The position numbers and the translations under genes are program-made. Below the pieces are notes generated by a model. It had not been told where the DNA came from. It ran no database searches and saw only the letters and a program-made list of their open reading frames with translations. Below, one piece after another: positions 43,727 through 53,164 of a stretch of 64,000 bases of DNA. Origin of the DNA: Pseudobdellovibrionaceae bacterium (GTDB lineage Bacteria; Bdellovibrionota; Bdellovibrionia; Bdellovibrionales; Bdellovibrionaceae); assembly GCA_013359135.1 (NCBI GenBank), contig JABWCN010000011.1:1-64000 (forward strand), read 5' to 3'. The first letter of the stretch is position 1, and the number at the start of each line of letters is the position of its first letter.

Positions 43727-46700
43727 AATTTTATTAATGATGATAGGCTTATTGTATCTGACTCATTGTCAATTAGGAGAAACTCAAAAAAGAATTGATT
43801 CTCAAGCCTCAGCAAGTAGTTTTTATGTTGAAAAAATTTCAGGCAGTTTTGTATCAGAGTCTTTCAATGAAAATATCTCTATTCCTAAAGATAGAACATA
43901 CCAATTTAGTGTCTGCTTAAAAGATCTTAAGAAAAATAAAGCCATAACGAATCACCCATTTTTAATTGAAGAAATTAAGGAAACTTTAACAACAGATGCC
44001 TCTGGATGCTTTAACTGGACAGAAACATTTACTTTTGAGTTTCTTGCTGAACCAACCTTTTTAAAGTTTGAAAGGAATATCATTTCCAAAGGTCTACATT
44101 CTGGTTCTGAAAGCATAACCTATGCAATAAATCTTTGGGATACTGAAAACTATAAAAACATCGTAGATTTAAGTAAAAATAAAGTAAGCCCTTTAGTTGA
44201 AGGTAATAAAGTAGAACAAAAGTTAGCCGCTAGGAATGAGACCTCTGCTTTTGATTTATGGCTTGAAGATGGAAGGGTTTTCATTACAGACGAAAAAATG
44301 GGAGAAGAACTACAACTTAAATACGACTTTTCACTACAGCCATTTATAAAGTTTAAAAAAACGTCAGGAGAACCTTTCAACTACGCATTAAAATCAGGTC
44401 TTTTTAAAGGAAAAATTCAATTATTGCAAAGATACTTTGATGGTAATAGTAAAGAAAATCAATATGATATTTTTGGTGAAGATAGTTTCGATGCTGCGAA
44501 AATGGAAAAAGGGATTTTATCTTTCAGTAAAACACTAAAATTTAAATCACCTCCAACCAGAGGTAATTTATTCTTAAGAATTCAAATAGAGAGTCAACTA
44601 CCCATTAACAATCTGAAATCATTTACCGGTCTTTTTCCTCTAGGAGACTATAGAAACTTTAAAACTAATCAGTTTTTAAAAGTAACATCTAGTCCAGAGC
44701 TTCTTCAAGAAGTTGCAAAAAAAATCCCAGGCAACAGTCGATATGATGTAAATAAAAATACTCAACCATCTTCCGAAAATGAAAATGAAACTCGTTCAGA
44801 CAGTTTAATTTCTATTGCACCTTTATCCATTGACCCCTTAAGCGGTGAACAAATAAATTATCACAAAAAAATGGTTAAATATATTGTAACTGCTTGTTTT
44901 TCAAATAATTTAGTGACCTCTCCACTGGTTTTTCAAAAATTCAAAGTCTATGGCTTTAGCCAAAATGAAAATCAGCCAGGAGAATTAAAAGATGTCAAAA
45001 AAACTAATCATTTAGGTTGTGTCTATTGGACTGATAATGTTGAGTTTGATATGTACGACTGTCATCACTTCTATCGTGGATACGTCATTGTCGAGAATCA
45101 ACATTTCAATTTTAAAGAAAAAATTTATTACTTTGTTAACCCTTGGGAGCCTTATTTACTTGGGACTGACGAAAAGAAAATTGATAATGTAAACGTTCTG
45201 AGTACTTCTTGTGATAGTAAAAAACCTAAAAAATCAGAAATTCTGATAGATAGTGTTGTTTTTGAGAATCAGGGCCAGCAAAACGAAAACAAAATTAATC
45301 ACAAACTAGACATAGAGATCACTAGACATCTCAGCCTAACTTTTCACCCTAAAGTAAGTGTTCCTAGTGATATACGTGATGACTACAATGCTAAGTTAGA
45401 AAGTTTGGCCAACGGAATTTATCTTTTAAGATTGGCTTTTTTTAAAAATTTAAAGACTAGCAATAAAAAAGAATTAATTTTTTACAAAGAAATTCCAGTT
45501 TTAAATAAGAATAATATAGTCACAACAGATCTTGATTTTACGCTAAAAGACAAACGCTTATTAGAAACTAAAAACTCAATGATAATTCAATTGCTTCCAG
45601 TAAAACAAGAAGATTTTGAAGTTGTTAGTGATTACAAAGTTATACCCAAGAGCAAAAGTAAAAGTATTCAACTAAGTTTGGATAACAACACTAGCCTTCT
45701 ATCACCTATTTTTAAACAAGAATTTTCTCTTGATGGAGATGGAAAACAAGTCAGCCTAAGGACCTTTAAAGGTTCTGAGATAACTACTCATTTTAATGTT
45801 ACTTTCAATGAAGAAAATAAAAATTTTGACTTGAACTCTTTCATACAAGCCTTTCGCAGCGAAGAAGATTTACATCAACAAAGATTATTGATCCCACCAA
45901 AAGCCAATGATTTTGCTCTTAAAAATCAACTTCTTCTATACGAAAATAAAAAAATTGAAGAACTTAAATTTAAAAATGCTGCCATTAAAACAATTGAAGC
46001 CTCAAAAAACTCATTCGATGAGCAAAGCGTAGAAAAACTTTGTGATTATTGGTTTGAAAACAATTGGAAGGAAAAATTTAGAACGACAGAGTCTTTATTT
46101 CATAGGTACTGTAAATCCGAGGGGAGTAAAAACCTCAAATCCATTTTTGATTTAAATTATGTTTACCTCATCCATAATGTCAGTGGTTCAAAATATCTAG
46201 GACCAGGACTAGATAAAAACCTTACAACTTCTGATAGTTACAGTTTATCAACAAGTATAAATAATTTTAGTTCCTCTGCTTTAAGTACTGGAGTGAAAGT
46301 AGGTGTAAAACCCCCACCAACTGTTATCCCTGAATGGTTTAGTCTTGGTGCTGAGGTCGGCGCACAAATATCATCAGGTCAACAATCGGCAACATCAGAA
46401 AGTAACTCAATCACACTTAATGAAATGTCCAACCTTCAAGTCAGTGAAAGCCATTTCCAAATAACAACTTCAAAATACCAGAAGTGTTTATCAATTAAGC
46501 CAAATGCTTCTCTATTCTATGACTCTGGAAAAAATAGTTTTCTGAAAGTTTGGGATGCTATGTGGAAAACTGATATGAAAACAGAAATGGGTAACCTTTT
46601 ATTTAAATCCGATATCACAGAATCTGAAAAAATGGAGGCATCAAACAAAGGAATTTTGATTTGCAAAAGTGATTTAGCTACAACTCCATTCAGCTTTCAA

Positions 46701-46961
46701 GAGTCCTACTACTGGGTACAACCTAATCTATCAACAAATGAACTTCAGGATGCCAAAGATGAAAGAACAAAGATCAACTCATTCATGCTCAGAGGAGTCC
46801 AGGATTTTACTCGTTTCAAATATTTTCTGACTACCAAGTGGACCTTACCAGAAGGAAGTAAGCAAATCAAATTAGACTCCGAGAGAATTTTTAATAACCT
46901 AATCTACTTAAAATACTTTCAAGCTACATTACCTGGGATTTACATCCAAAAAGAAAAATAA
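43713..46961 (+). CDS. Very large lipoprotein (1082 residues), function unknown
   Basis: The lipoprotein signal LLYLTHC gives lipidated Cys19. Two regions share a pattern and may be duplicated domains: about residues 60-150 (FSVCLKDLKKNKAITNHPF, then ASGCFNWTETF) and about 390-490 (TACFSNNLVTSPLVF, then HLGCVYWTDNVEF). Each has a Cys, a strand, and a second Cys followed by a W-T pair. The C-terminal third (about 800-1000) includes a Ser-rich, glycine-rich stretch (SSALSTGVKVGVKPP, SLGAEVGAQISSGQ) that looks amphipathic. I recognise no family. Its 14-base overlap with the outer-membrane protein gene argues for a joint surface complex. Confidence 0.75.
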   Translation: MILSRILLMMIGLLYLTHCQLGETQKRIDSQASASSFYVEKISGSFVSESFNENISIPKDRTYQFSVCLKDLKKNKAITNHPFLIEEIKETLTTDASGCFNWTETFTFEFLAEPTFLKFERNIISKGLHSGSESITYAINLWDTENYKNIVDLSKNKVSPLVEGNKVEQKLAARNETSAFDLWLEDGRVFITDEKMGEELQLKYDFSLQPFIKFKKTSGEPFNYALKSGLFKGKIQLLQRYFDGNSKENQYDIFGEDSFDAAKMEKGILSFSKTLKFKSPPTRGNLFLRIQIESQLPINNLKSFTGLFPLGDYRNFKTNQFLKVTSSPELLQEVAKKIPGNSRYDVNKNTQPSSENENETRSDSLISIAPLSIDPLSGEQINYHKKMVKYIVTACFSNNLVTSPLVFQKFKVYGFSQNENQPGELKDVKKTNHLGCVYWTDNVEFDMYDCHHFYRGYVIVENQHFNFKEKIYYFVNPWEPYLLGTDEKKIDNVNVLSTSCDSKKPKKSEILIDSVVFENQGQQNENKINHKLDIEITRHLSLTFHPKVSVPSDIRDDYNAKLESLANGIYLLRLAFFKNLKTSNKKELIFYKEIPVLNKNNIVTTDLDFTLKDKRLLETKNSMIIQLLPVKQEDFEVVSDYKVIPKSKSKSIQLSLDNNTSLLSPIFKQEFSLDGDGKQVSLRTFKGSEITTHFNVTFNEENKNFDLNSFIQAFRSEEDLHQQRLLIPPKANDFALKNQLLLYENKKIEELKFKNAAIKTIEASKNSFDEQSVEKLCDYWFENNWKEKFRTTESLFHRYCKSEGSKNLKSIFDLNYVYLIHNVSGSKYLGPGLDKNLTTSDSYSLSTSINNFSSSALSTGVKVGVKPPPTVIPEWFSLGAEVGAQISSGQQSATSESNSITLNEMSNLQVSESHFQITTSKYQKCLSIKPNASLFYDSGKNSFLKVWDAMWKTDMKTEMGNLLFKSDITESEKMEASNKGILICKSDLATTPFSFQESYYWVQPNLSTNELQDAKDERTKINSFMLRGVQDFTRFKYFLTTKWTLPEGSKQIKLDSERIFNNLIYLKYFQATLPGIYIQKEK

Positions 46962-46965
46962 AAAA

Positions 46966-48165
46966 TTATACTATTTTTAAAATAAACTTCATCACTTCAA
47001 AAGAAAGTATTGATCTCATACACTCATGAGTGCCCAATGGGCAAACTTGATGTCCATGCTTACCGCAGGGGCGACAACTCAAAGTTTCATTCTCAAAAAC
47101 ATAAACATTATTTCCCCAAGGCCTATAACCAAAGCCTAAAACCGTAGGACCAAAAAAAGTTATCAACTTTTTATCTAGGACACAAGCTAAGTGAGAAGAA
47201 GCACTATCATTACCAATAATTAAATCAGCTTCTTTCATCAATAATACAGATTCATAAACAGTAGTTCGTGCAGAAAAATCATACAAATCACTAGACTTAG
47301 AGACCGCGTTTACTTGACGAAAAATTTCTTGGCAAAGTTTTTCTTCTCCCGGTGCACCCATCAAAAAAATTCTAAATTGATTTTTTAATAACAGTGATAT
47401 CAATTGAATGTAATTTTCTTCACGCCAACGCTTTGTCGCCCAAACACTACCTGGAAAAACACAAATCAATTTTTGTTTTTTTTCAACAACAACATCTTCA
47501 GTCTCATTAATAAGTGCTAACTTTTTTTGTAATTTTCGATAAGAAAATTCATCTTTTTGAACTATTTCAGCTAAGTTAAGACTTGCCCATAAGGGCACTT
47601 CTTTAAGATGGTATTCTTTTTTCTGATTAAAGTTTTGATTTTTAACTCTGTTTTCAAAAACTTTTTTTGACTCAGACGATACTAATGGTTCCAACAATTG
47701 AATTAATCTAAGAGCTTCTGGAAGCTCTGAGTTTCTGACTAAACGGTGATCAAAAAATAAAAAATTATACCATTTATAATAACCAATTTTAGTTTTAGCT
47801 TTTATTTTACTAATAAAAAATAATGTTCTTATTGATTGGTGAGGGCACAATAAATAATCATACGACTCGGAAGCAATTGAATTAATCACATGACGATAGG
47901 ATTTTGAATTACCTTTTTCGATTTCGTAATATTTATCGACAAGATTTAATTTTTGAAAAAAATCTCCTACGTTTTTTCGACATATCAAAGTAATTTCAGC
48001 CTGAGAATATTTTTTTTTCAAATTCAACAATAACGGAATGCTAAGTACCAGATCACCAAGGAAAGCAGTATGAACCAAAATAATTTTTTTTATTTTTAAA
48101 TCATCAGATGTTGGATTCAAGTAAGCGATCTCTAGTTGGCTCAAAAAAACTAATTCCTTTTTCAA
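46966..48165 (-). CDS. Glycosyltransferase family 9 (heptosyltransferase-like)
   Basis: It has GT9 motifs IILVHTAFLGDLVLSIPLLL, CVFPGSVWATKRWREENY, GNDSASSHLACVL and the C-terminal Cys cluster CRPCGKHGHQVC plus a fourth Cys. The frame begins at TTG 48165, overlapping the upstream gene by 62 bases. An in-frame TTG at 48120, preceded by GAG, gives a normal GT9 N-terminus with a 17-base overlap and is the more likely start; no ATG is available. The role is LPS core or related glycan assembly. It ends five bases from the convergent lipoprotein gene. Confidence 0.9.
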   Translation of the reverse strand: MKKELVFLSQLEIAYLNPTSDDLKIKKIILVHTAFLGDLVLSIPLLLNLKKKYSQAEITLICRKNVGDFFQKLNLVDKYYEIEKGNSKSYRHVINSIASESYDYLLCPHQSIRTLFFISKIKAKTKIGYYKWYNFLFFDHRLVRNSELPEALRLIQLLEPLVSSESKKVFENRVKNQNFNQKKEYHLKEVPLWASLNLAEIVQKDEFSYRKLQKKLALINETEDVVVEKKQKLICVFPGSVWATKRWREENYIQLISLLLKNQFRIFLMGAPGEEKLCQEIFRQVNAVSKSSDLYDFSARTTVYESVLLMKEADLIIGNDSASSHLACVLDKKLITFFGPTVLGFGYRPWGNNVYVFENETLSCRPCGKHGHQVCPLGTHECMRSILSFEVMKFILKIV

Positions 48166-49255
48166 CGGCTTTAATAAAATGTTCTAGTTCGACATGATCA
48201 TAACACATTTTTTCCTGAGAACAAGACCTCTTCCAGCAAGGAGCACAATCTAAGGTTGTTTTGATTTTAACTCCTAAATCAAATAGATCTATCTCTTGCT
48301 CACAGGTTGGTCCAAACCAGGCTATGGTAAACTTTTTAAATGCAATGCCCAAGTGCATCCCCAAAGAATCTCCAGAGATCACAATATCACATGCATTCAC
48401 ACTGATCATTCCGTCTCTTAGCCCCGATAAGTTGTCACTTTGAATCACATCTTTAATACTATTTTTTATTGCATTGTTTCTTTCCAAATCTTCACGACCA
48501 CCTAACAAAACTATCTGAAGATAAGGAAAATTTTGAGAAATTTCCTTTATCAAGTCTAAGTGTTTTTCAACGGTCAGCTTCTTGTATGGAATAATATGAC
48601 TGCAACCTGTATTTATGCCCAAAATTATTTTTTTATGGTTCATCTTCAGCCAGGCTTCTTTTCTTAATTTTGAAGATTTGATTTCTGAAGAGGTCAATTC
48701 AATCCAATAATCTTCACGTTGATATGTGAATCCAAAGGATTCAAAAATTAATTGTAACTCAGATTTTTTATTTACAAAAAACTTTTTATGGTTATCTATT
48801 CCTAACTCCCAAATCTCTTCTGACTCTTTTGATGCTGGTAAAATAGCTCCATTTTTGGGATTTGCAACAAAACCATAAAGTTCGTTATACTTCAAAAAGC
48901 CTAAAACACCTACAGCCTCTTGACTTTTATCAACAACAAAAACTCTATCAAAAAAATAATTTTTTAATTTTAAAAGACCTTCAAAGTCCAAAGTGATAAG
49001 GCGGTCTATAGCGGAGTGCCCCTCTAGAATGGACTTCACTGAAGAACTCGTCAACCAAATCACAAAACTAGAAGAATCTTCACTTTTAATTTTTCTTAGA
49101 AGTGCCGAACTCCTGACGACGCTTCCCATGGCCCCAAGATGAATAATCAATATAGTTTTACTGACAATTGTTTTTTCAGGGCACAAATTGTCACAAGTAT
49201 AGTTTTTCCCACAGGGTTTGTACCCATTAAAGTGCTTACAATTTTTTACGGGCAT
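48104..49255 (-). CDS. Glycosyltransferase family 9 with N-terminal Cys cluster
   Basis: The 383-residue protein begins with a Cys-rich leader (C6, C15, C21, C25 in NCKHFNGYKPCGKN and TCDNLC) before the GT9 fold ILIIHLGAMGSVVRSSALL. This arrangement is known in a GT9 subfamily and may bind metal. GINTGCSHIIPYKKL and SGDSLGMHLGIAF form the rest of the active region. The C-terminus has CAPCWKRSC plus a further Cys. It overlaps the following GT9 gene and is probably co-transcribed with it. Confidence 0.88.
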   Translation of the reverse strand: MPVKNCKHFNGYKPCGKNYTCDNLCPEKTIVSKTILIIHLGAMGSVVRSSALLRKIKSEDSSSFVIWLTSSSVKSILEGHSAIDRLITLDFEGLLKLKNYFFDRVFVVDKSQEAVGVLGFLKYNELYGFVANPKNGAILPASKESEEIWELGIDNHKKFFVNKKSELQLIFESFGFTYQREDYWIELTSSEIKSSKLRKEAWLKMNHKKIILGINTGCSHIIPYKKLTVEKHLDLIKEISQNFPYLQIVLLGGREDLERNNAIKNSIKDVIQSDNLSGLRDGMISVNACDIVISGDSLGMHLGIAFKKFTIAWFGPTCEQEIDLFDLGVKIKTTLDCAPCWKRSCSQEKMCYDHVELEHFIKAVEKGISFFEPTRDRLLESNI

Positions 49256-49278
49256 AACTTCATTTTAAATGAAGCTTA

Positions 49279-50097
49279 CTAACTATCAAAGTGCTTTCGC
49301 ATTTCCACGACCAATTCTAAGGCAGCTTCTCTCGCTTTTAGCTGAAAGTCCTGCCCCGCACTTGCATAAATAATTCCTCTTGATGAGTTAATAACGACTC
49401 CTTGCTTATGTCTCGATAATCCTTTTGCAAGAACCTGAGCCAGGTCTCCGCCTTGTGATCCAACACCCGGCACCAAAAAAGGTAATTGATCATCGATCTT
49501 CCTTAGAGAGAGAATTTCATCAGGAAAAGTTGCTCCAATAACAAGTCCTAAATTATGATTTTTATTCCATTCATAAGCCACTTTTTTTGCGACCTTCTGA
49601 TAAAGAAATTCCCCATCAAATGATAGGTTTTGAAAGTCTACACTTGATTTATTTGAAGTCTTACATAAAACAAAAATACCTTTATCTTTATAAGTAGCAA
49701 ATGGTTCAATGGTGTCAAATCCCATGTAGGGATTAACAGTCACAGCATCTGCTTGAAATCGAACAAAAGACTCCTGTGCGTATTGCTTTGCTGTGGCATC
49801 AATATCACCTCTTTTAGAATCAAGAATTACCTGAACAGCACTGTTTTTACTTTTTATATACTCGATGGTTTTTTCTAACTCTAGCTCGGCTCCCTGAGCA
49901 CCATAATAAGCGATTTGAGGTTTATAACATGTCACCAAATCAATCGTTGCATCGATGATAGCTTTATTAAATTCAAAAATAGATTCTCGACGTTTTTTAA
50001 AACATTCAGGTAATTTATTTATTTCTGTATCAAGGCCAACACATAAAAAACTTTGATGAACAATGCTAATTTCAGTAAGTCGTTGATAAAATGTCAT
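49279..50097 (-). CDS. pyrF: Orotidine 5'-phosphate decarboxylase
   Basis: The 272-residue protein has the long (type 2, PyrF) form. It has the N-terminal LCVGLDTEINKLPECF, the catalytic ILDSKRGDIDATA with Asp93, Lys95 and Asp98, VTVNPYMGFD, and the phosphate-binding LVPGVGSQGGD followed by VINSSRGIIYA. It decarboxylates OMP to UMP, the last step of pyrimidine synthesis. It is divergent from the channel gene starting near 50146. Confidence 0.95.
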   Translation of the reverse strand: MTFYQRLTEISIVHQSFLCVGLDTEINKLPECFKKRRESIFEFNKAIIDATIDLVTCYKPQIAYYGAQGAELELEKTIEYIKSKNSAVQVILDSKRGDIDATAKQYAQESFVRFQADAVTVNPYMGFDTIEPFATYKDKGIFVLCKTSNKSSVDFQNLSFDGEFLYQKVAKKVAYEWNKNHNLGLVIGATFPDEILSLRKIDDQLPFLVPGVGSQGGDLAQVLAKGLSRHKQGVVINSSRGIIYASAGQDFQLKAREAALELVVEMRKHFDS

Positions 50098-50145
50098 ATT
50101 GAATTCCTTTACAAGGAGATTAAAATAAAGTCTAATTTAAAACAA

Positions 50146-51681
50146 ATGACTTATAACAATAACACTCAAGATAAAAAGCCACCAACAAAAAAAAAAGAAT
50201 CGGCCATTATCTGTGGTTTTGGTCATATTGGTCAGAGTGTTTTTGACCTTCTAAGTAAATTTGATTTCAAAATCTATGTCATTTCTAACAGTCATGTTGA
50301 GCAAGAATATTACACTCAACGTAATTTAGATGTTACTTTCATTCATGGAGATGCCAGAAACGATGACATTTTAAAAAAAGCTCATATTCATGAAGCCATA
50401 GCTATTTTTGCTTTGACCGATAATGACTTAGTAAATATTTCGATTGCCATTGATGCTAAAAAACTCAATAGCCATATTTATATTTCGGTACGTATGTTTG
50501 ATAGTGAGTTAGGTGAAAGTCTAAAGAAAACACTGGGTATTCATCAAGTTTACTCTGCCACTCAATTGGCGGCTCCTCACTTTATCCCCAACACTGGAAA
50601 TCTAAAACGAATTGGTGACTTAAACACTTTACATACTGATTACGAATTACTTTTACAAAATAATTTTGAGCTCAATGAAACTTCAAATCAAAGTCAGATA
50701 AAAATTTCCATTGAGCAGGGAAGTTTGCTCTTCAAAGAGAAATTTAAATTGAAGAAGAATAAGTCACTTTTTCATCTTATTCATTTCTTTCATCATAGTA
50801 CGACCTTCAGTTTTAAAATGCTGACCCTATTTTTTATTATGATCTTGAGTCTAAGTACCTTAATAATTTCTACCCACATGAAACTTTCTCCATTGGATGC
50901 TCTTTATTTTACAGTCACAACCATAACCACCGTAGGTTATGGAGATCATAATTTTTCAAATGCCTCAGTTTTTATGAAGCTATATGGAATTGTTTTGATG
51001 TTTTTTGGCACAGCCCTTCTAGCCTCAATATTTAGTTTAATCACTGACTTTATCTTAGCTGAAAAACTAAAAACTTTTTTTGGCAATCACTCCATACCAC
51101 AAAAAAACCATCATATTTTGATTGGAGCTGGAAATATTGGCGCAAGAATAGCTGAAATTTTAATTAAAACCCAAGAACCCACCGTCATTATTGAAAGTGA
51201 AAAAACAGGGAAATTTTCAGAAGACTTCCGCAGACAGTTGGCTGTAGTTGAAGGAAACCCTAAAAACAAAGAAACTCTGATTCAAGCTAATATATTACAA
51301 GCAAAATCAGTTATTTGCGTGACAGATAATGATGTGGATAACTTGAGCATTAATCAAAAGGCCAAAGATCTGAATAAGGATATTATAACTGAGATGAGTA
51401 TCTTTGATAAAGAAATGGCAAAAAAATTAAAAATAAACTTAAAAGAGGAGTCGATCATTTCTTCTCCTTTAATAGCTGCAAACTACTTTCTTTCGTCTTT
51501 TTTTTTCCAAGGAGTTATTTTTTGTAGTTCCTTTAGCAACTCTTTGATCGTTATCTGTGACAGAAAAGACTTTTTTCAAAAACTTCCAATTCCTGAAAAA
51601 TATAAAACACAAATCACAGATTTTAATTTGAAAGAAAAAGAACTGTGCCTCATTGAGATCATTTTTTCTAAAGAGAAATAG
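50146..51681 (+). CDS. Potassium channel protein with RCK - 2TM pore - RCK architecture
   Basis: From the ATG at 50146 (511 residues; the frame is open to 50053 through pyrF) a first RCK/TrkA-N domain has ICGFGHIGQ (GxGxxG, about residues 22-30). Then come two TMs around the pore TTVGYGD selectivity filter, and a second RCK domain with LIGAGNIGARIAE. RCK domains bind NAD(H), nucleotides or Ca2+ and gate K+ flux. Most bacterial K+ channels carry only a C-terminal RCK; having one before the pore as well is less common. The nearest SD (GGAG, 50114) is too far from this ATG, so the start is uncertain. The exact gating ligand is unknown. Confidence 0.85.
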   Translation: MTYNNNTQDKKPPTKKKESAIICGFGHIGQSVFDLLSKFDFKIYVISNSHVEQEYYTQRNLDVTFIHGDARNDDILKKAHIHEAIAIFALTDNDLVNISIAIDAKKLNSHIYISVRMFDSELGESLKKTLGIHQVYSATQLAAPHFIPNTGNLKRIGDLNTLHTDYELLLQNNFELNETSNQSQIKISIEQGSLLFKEKFKLKKNKSLFHLIHFFHHSTTFSFKMLTLFFIMILSLSTLIISTHMKLSPLDALYFTVTTITTVGYGDHNFSNASVFMKLYGIVLMFFGTALLASIFSLITDFILAEKLKTFFGNHSIPQKNHHILIGAGNIGARIAEILIKTQEPTVIIESEKTGKFSEDFRRQLAVVEGNPKNKETLIQANILQAKSVICVTDNDVDNLSINQKAKDLNKDIITEMSIFDKEMAKKLKINLKEESIISSPLIAANYFLSSFFFQGVIFCSSFSNSLIVICDRKDFFQKLPIPEKYKTQITDFNLKEKELCLIEIIFSKEK

Positions 51682-51711
51682 AAAGAAAACCACTATCTCT
51701 CATTCAAAAGC

Positions 51712-51741
51712 AATAAGGGCGAACAAACGAATTTTCGCCCT
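51712..51741 (-). terminator. Rho-independent-type terminator after trxA
   Basis: AGGGCGAA (51716-51723) pairs with TTCGCCCT (51734-51741). On the minus strand it is followed by TATTGCTTTT. It serves the thioredoxin gene and could act for the convergent channel gene as well. Confidence 0.65.
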
Positions 51742-51749
51742 AGCATAGA

Positions 51750-52076
51750 CTAAAAATTTTGTTTTAAAAAGTCGACAATTTTATCTTTTGGTTGGTTACC
51801 AACAAGTTCACCAACTTTAGAGCCACCTTTAAATAACAACATCGCTGGTATTCCACGAATGTTGTAGTTTGCAGGGGTTGCTTGATTTTCATCTACATTT
51901 AACTTTACAATTTTCACCTTATCGCCAAGTTCATTAGCAATTTCTTCAAGTTTAGGCCCTAAAGCTCTACAAGGACCACACCATTCTGCCCAAAAATCAA
52001 CAAGGACAAGATTTGAAGATCCCAAAACCTCTGTTTGAAAAGTAGAATCTGTTACTGCCGTTGTATTTGCTCCCAT
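51750..52076 (-). CDS. trxA: Thioredoxin
   Basis: The 108-residue protein has the redox motif WCGPC (Cys33, Cys36), the buried Asp in VDFWAEW and the cis-Pro in IRGIPAMLLF. It is a cytoplasmic dithiol reductant for ribonucleotide reductase, peroxiredoxins and others. A strong AAAGGAG precedes the ATG at 52076. Confidence 0.96.
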   Translation of the reverse strand: MGANTTAVTDSTFQTEVLGSSNLVLVDFWAEWCGPCRALGPKLEEIANELGDKVKIVKLNVDENQATPANYNIRGIPAMLLFKGGSKVGELVGNQPKDKIVDFLKQNF

Positions 52077-52193
52077 AAAATCTCCTTTAACACTTGGCTT
52101 ATTTTTATAACTTAATTTATTTATTTAAGTTTTATATTTAAAACACGTTTAAGTTAAAACTACAAAACGTACCACCATCAATGTAGAACAGAT

Positions 52194-53060
52194 TTACTTC
52201 TTAAATAAAGCTTTTACAAACTCTTTTCGCAGCCCATCTTGATCTTTTAGTTCGTCCTTATTCCAGTCTTTCATGAGTTTTTTAAATTCTGCTTTAGTGG
52301 CTACTTTTTTTAACGTCGACTCGGGATATAAAGAGCTTTCTGTAAGTATTTCTGAGTATTTTTTCAGCTTTTCAGCCATTTTTTGACTATGAGCTTCTAC
52401 CTCATTACGTAGTCGCTCTTGAGCTGATTCGGCACTTTTAATTTCTACAGTTTCTTTATTAAGTTTATTCTTATCTTTAACAATCTCTATCTCTTTATCT
52501 GCGCCAGATAGTTCTTTTATCAACTCCTGAAAAGGATCCTCTTTTTTATTCTCTTTTCCCTGAATAATTTGAATTTTATTGTCATCATCGCCAAGCTTCA
52601 CAGGTTCTGACTTAGAGCTACTGATATCTGCTTTTTCATTAGAAAATGGCTTGACCAAACGATCTACAACCAGATTCTCATCCTGACCTGCATACTTAGC
52701 AATCACTTGTATCATTTTAGTCAGCGAAATTCGTGTTTCTAACATCATATCCATACGAATTTTAAGCAAATCATCTGGAGGAATTTTATAAGTTGGCGGA
52801 AAAACAAGAATGGATTTACCTTGCCAGCGACTCATTTCTTTTAATTTTTTTCCAACACTTAATGTAGAAACTCTAGAGGAATCACCACAAATAACAATCA
52901 CATCAGGGTTAAATGTAACCACTTGATCTTTAATAGTGTACTCATTGGTAAGGGCTATAACATCAAACCCCACCTTTTTGAGAGCACTATCTAAATTGGA
53001 CAGTTCTGCAAAATCATCATAGACAAGTAATACTTTACTCATTAATTTAATGTTAAGCAT
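52194..53060 (-). CDS. Pseudo-receiver (degenerate REC) protein with charged C-terminal half
   Basis: The N-terminal ~115 residues have a CheY-like fold (VLLVYDDFAELSNLDSAL, later GKSILVFPPTYKI and RISLTKMIQVI). The phosphoacceptor Asp position in DVIVICGDSS is Cys, so phosphorylation as in normal response regulators is unlikely. The C-terminal half is Lys/Glu-rich and helical without a recognised output domain. Starts at 53060 or 53042 (MSKVLLVY) are both possible; neither has a strong SD. It is probably a cytoplasmic interaction module. It is divergent from the LptF/G gene at 53165. Confidence 0.72.
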   Translation of the reverse strand: MLNIKLMSKVLLVYDDFAELSNLDSALKKVGFDVIALTNEYTIKDQVVTFNPDVIVICGDSSRVSTLSVGKKLKEMSRWQGKSILVFPPTYKIPPDDLLKIRMDMMLETRISLTKMIQVIAKYAGQDENLVVDRLVKPFSNEKADISSSKSEPVKLGDDDNKIQIIQGKENKKEDPFQELIKELSGADKEIEIVKDKNKLNKETVEIKSAESAQERLRNEVEAHSQKMAEKLKKYSEILTESSLYPESTLKKVATKAEFKKLMKDWNKDELKDQDGLRKEFVKALFKK

Positions 53061-53164
53061 CTAAAGCAAACTTAACAAGTTGTAAGCTCCTAATGAGGCC
53101 AAGGTTGGACTATGGACCAACAAACGGAGGTTTGCTAAATTTAAGAATGGAACCAAGGAAGTAA

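Noticed and set aside
47820-48160. Possible frameshift between the two adjacent GT9 genes
   Set aside because: Each product has a complete GT9 fold with its own N-terminal and C-terminal motifs; they are two overlapping genes, not one broken one.
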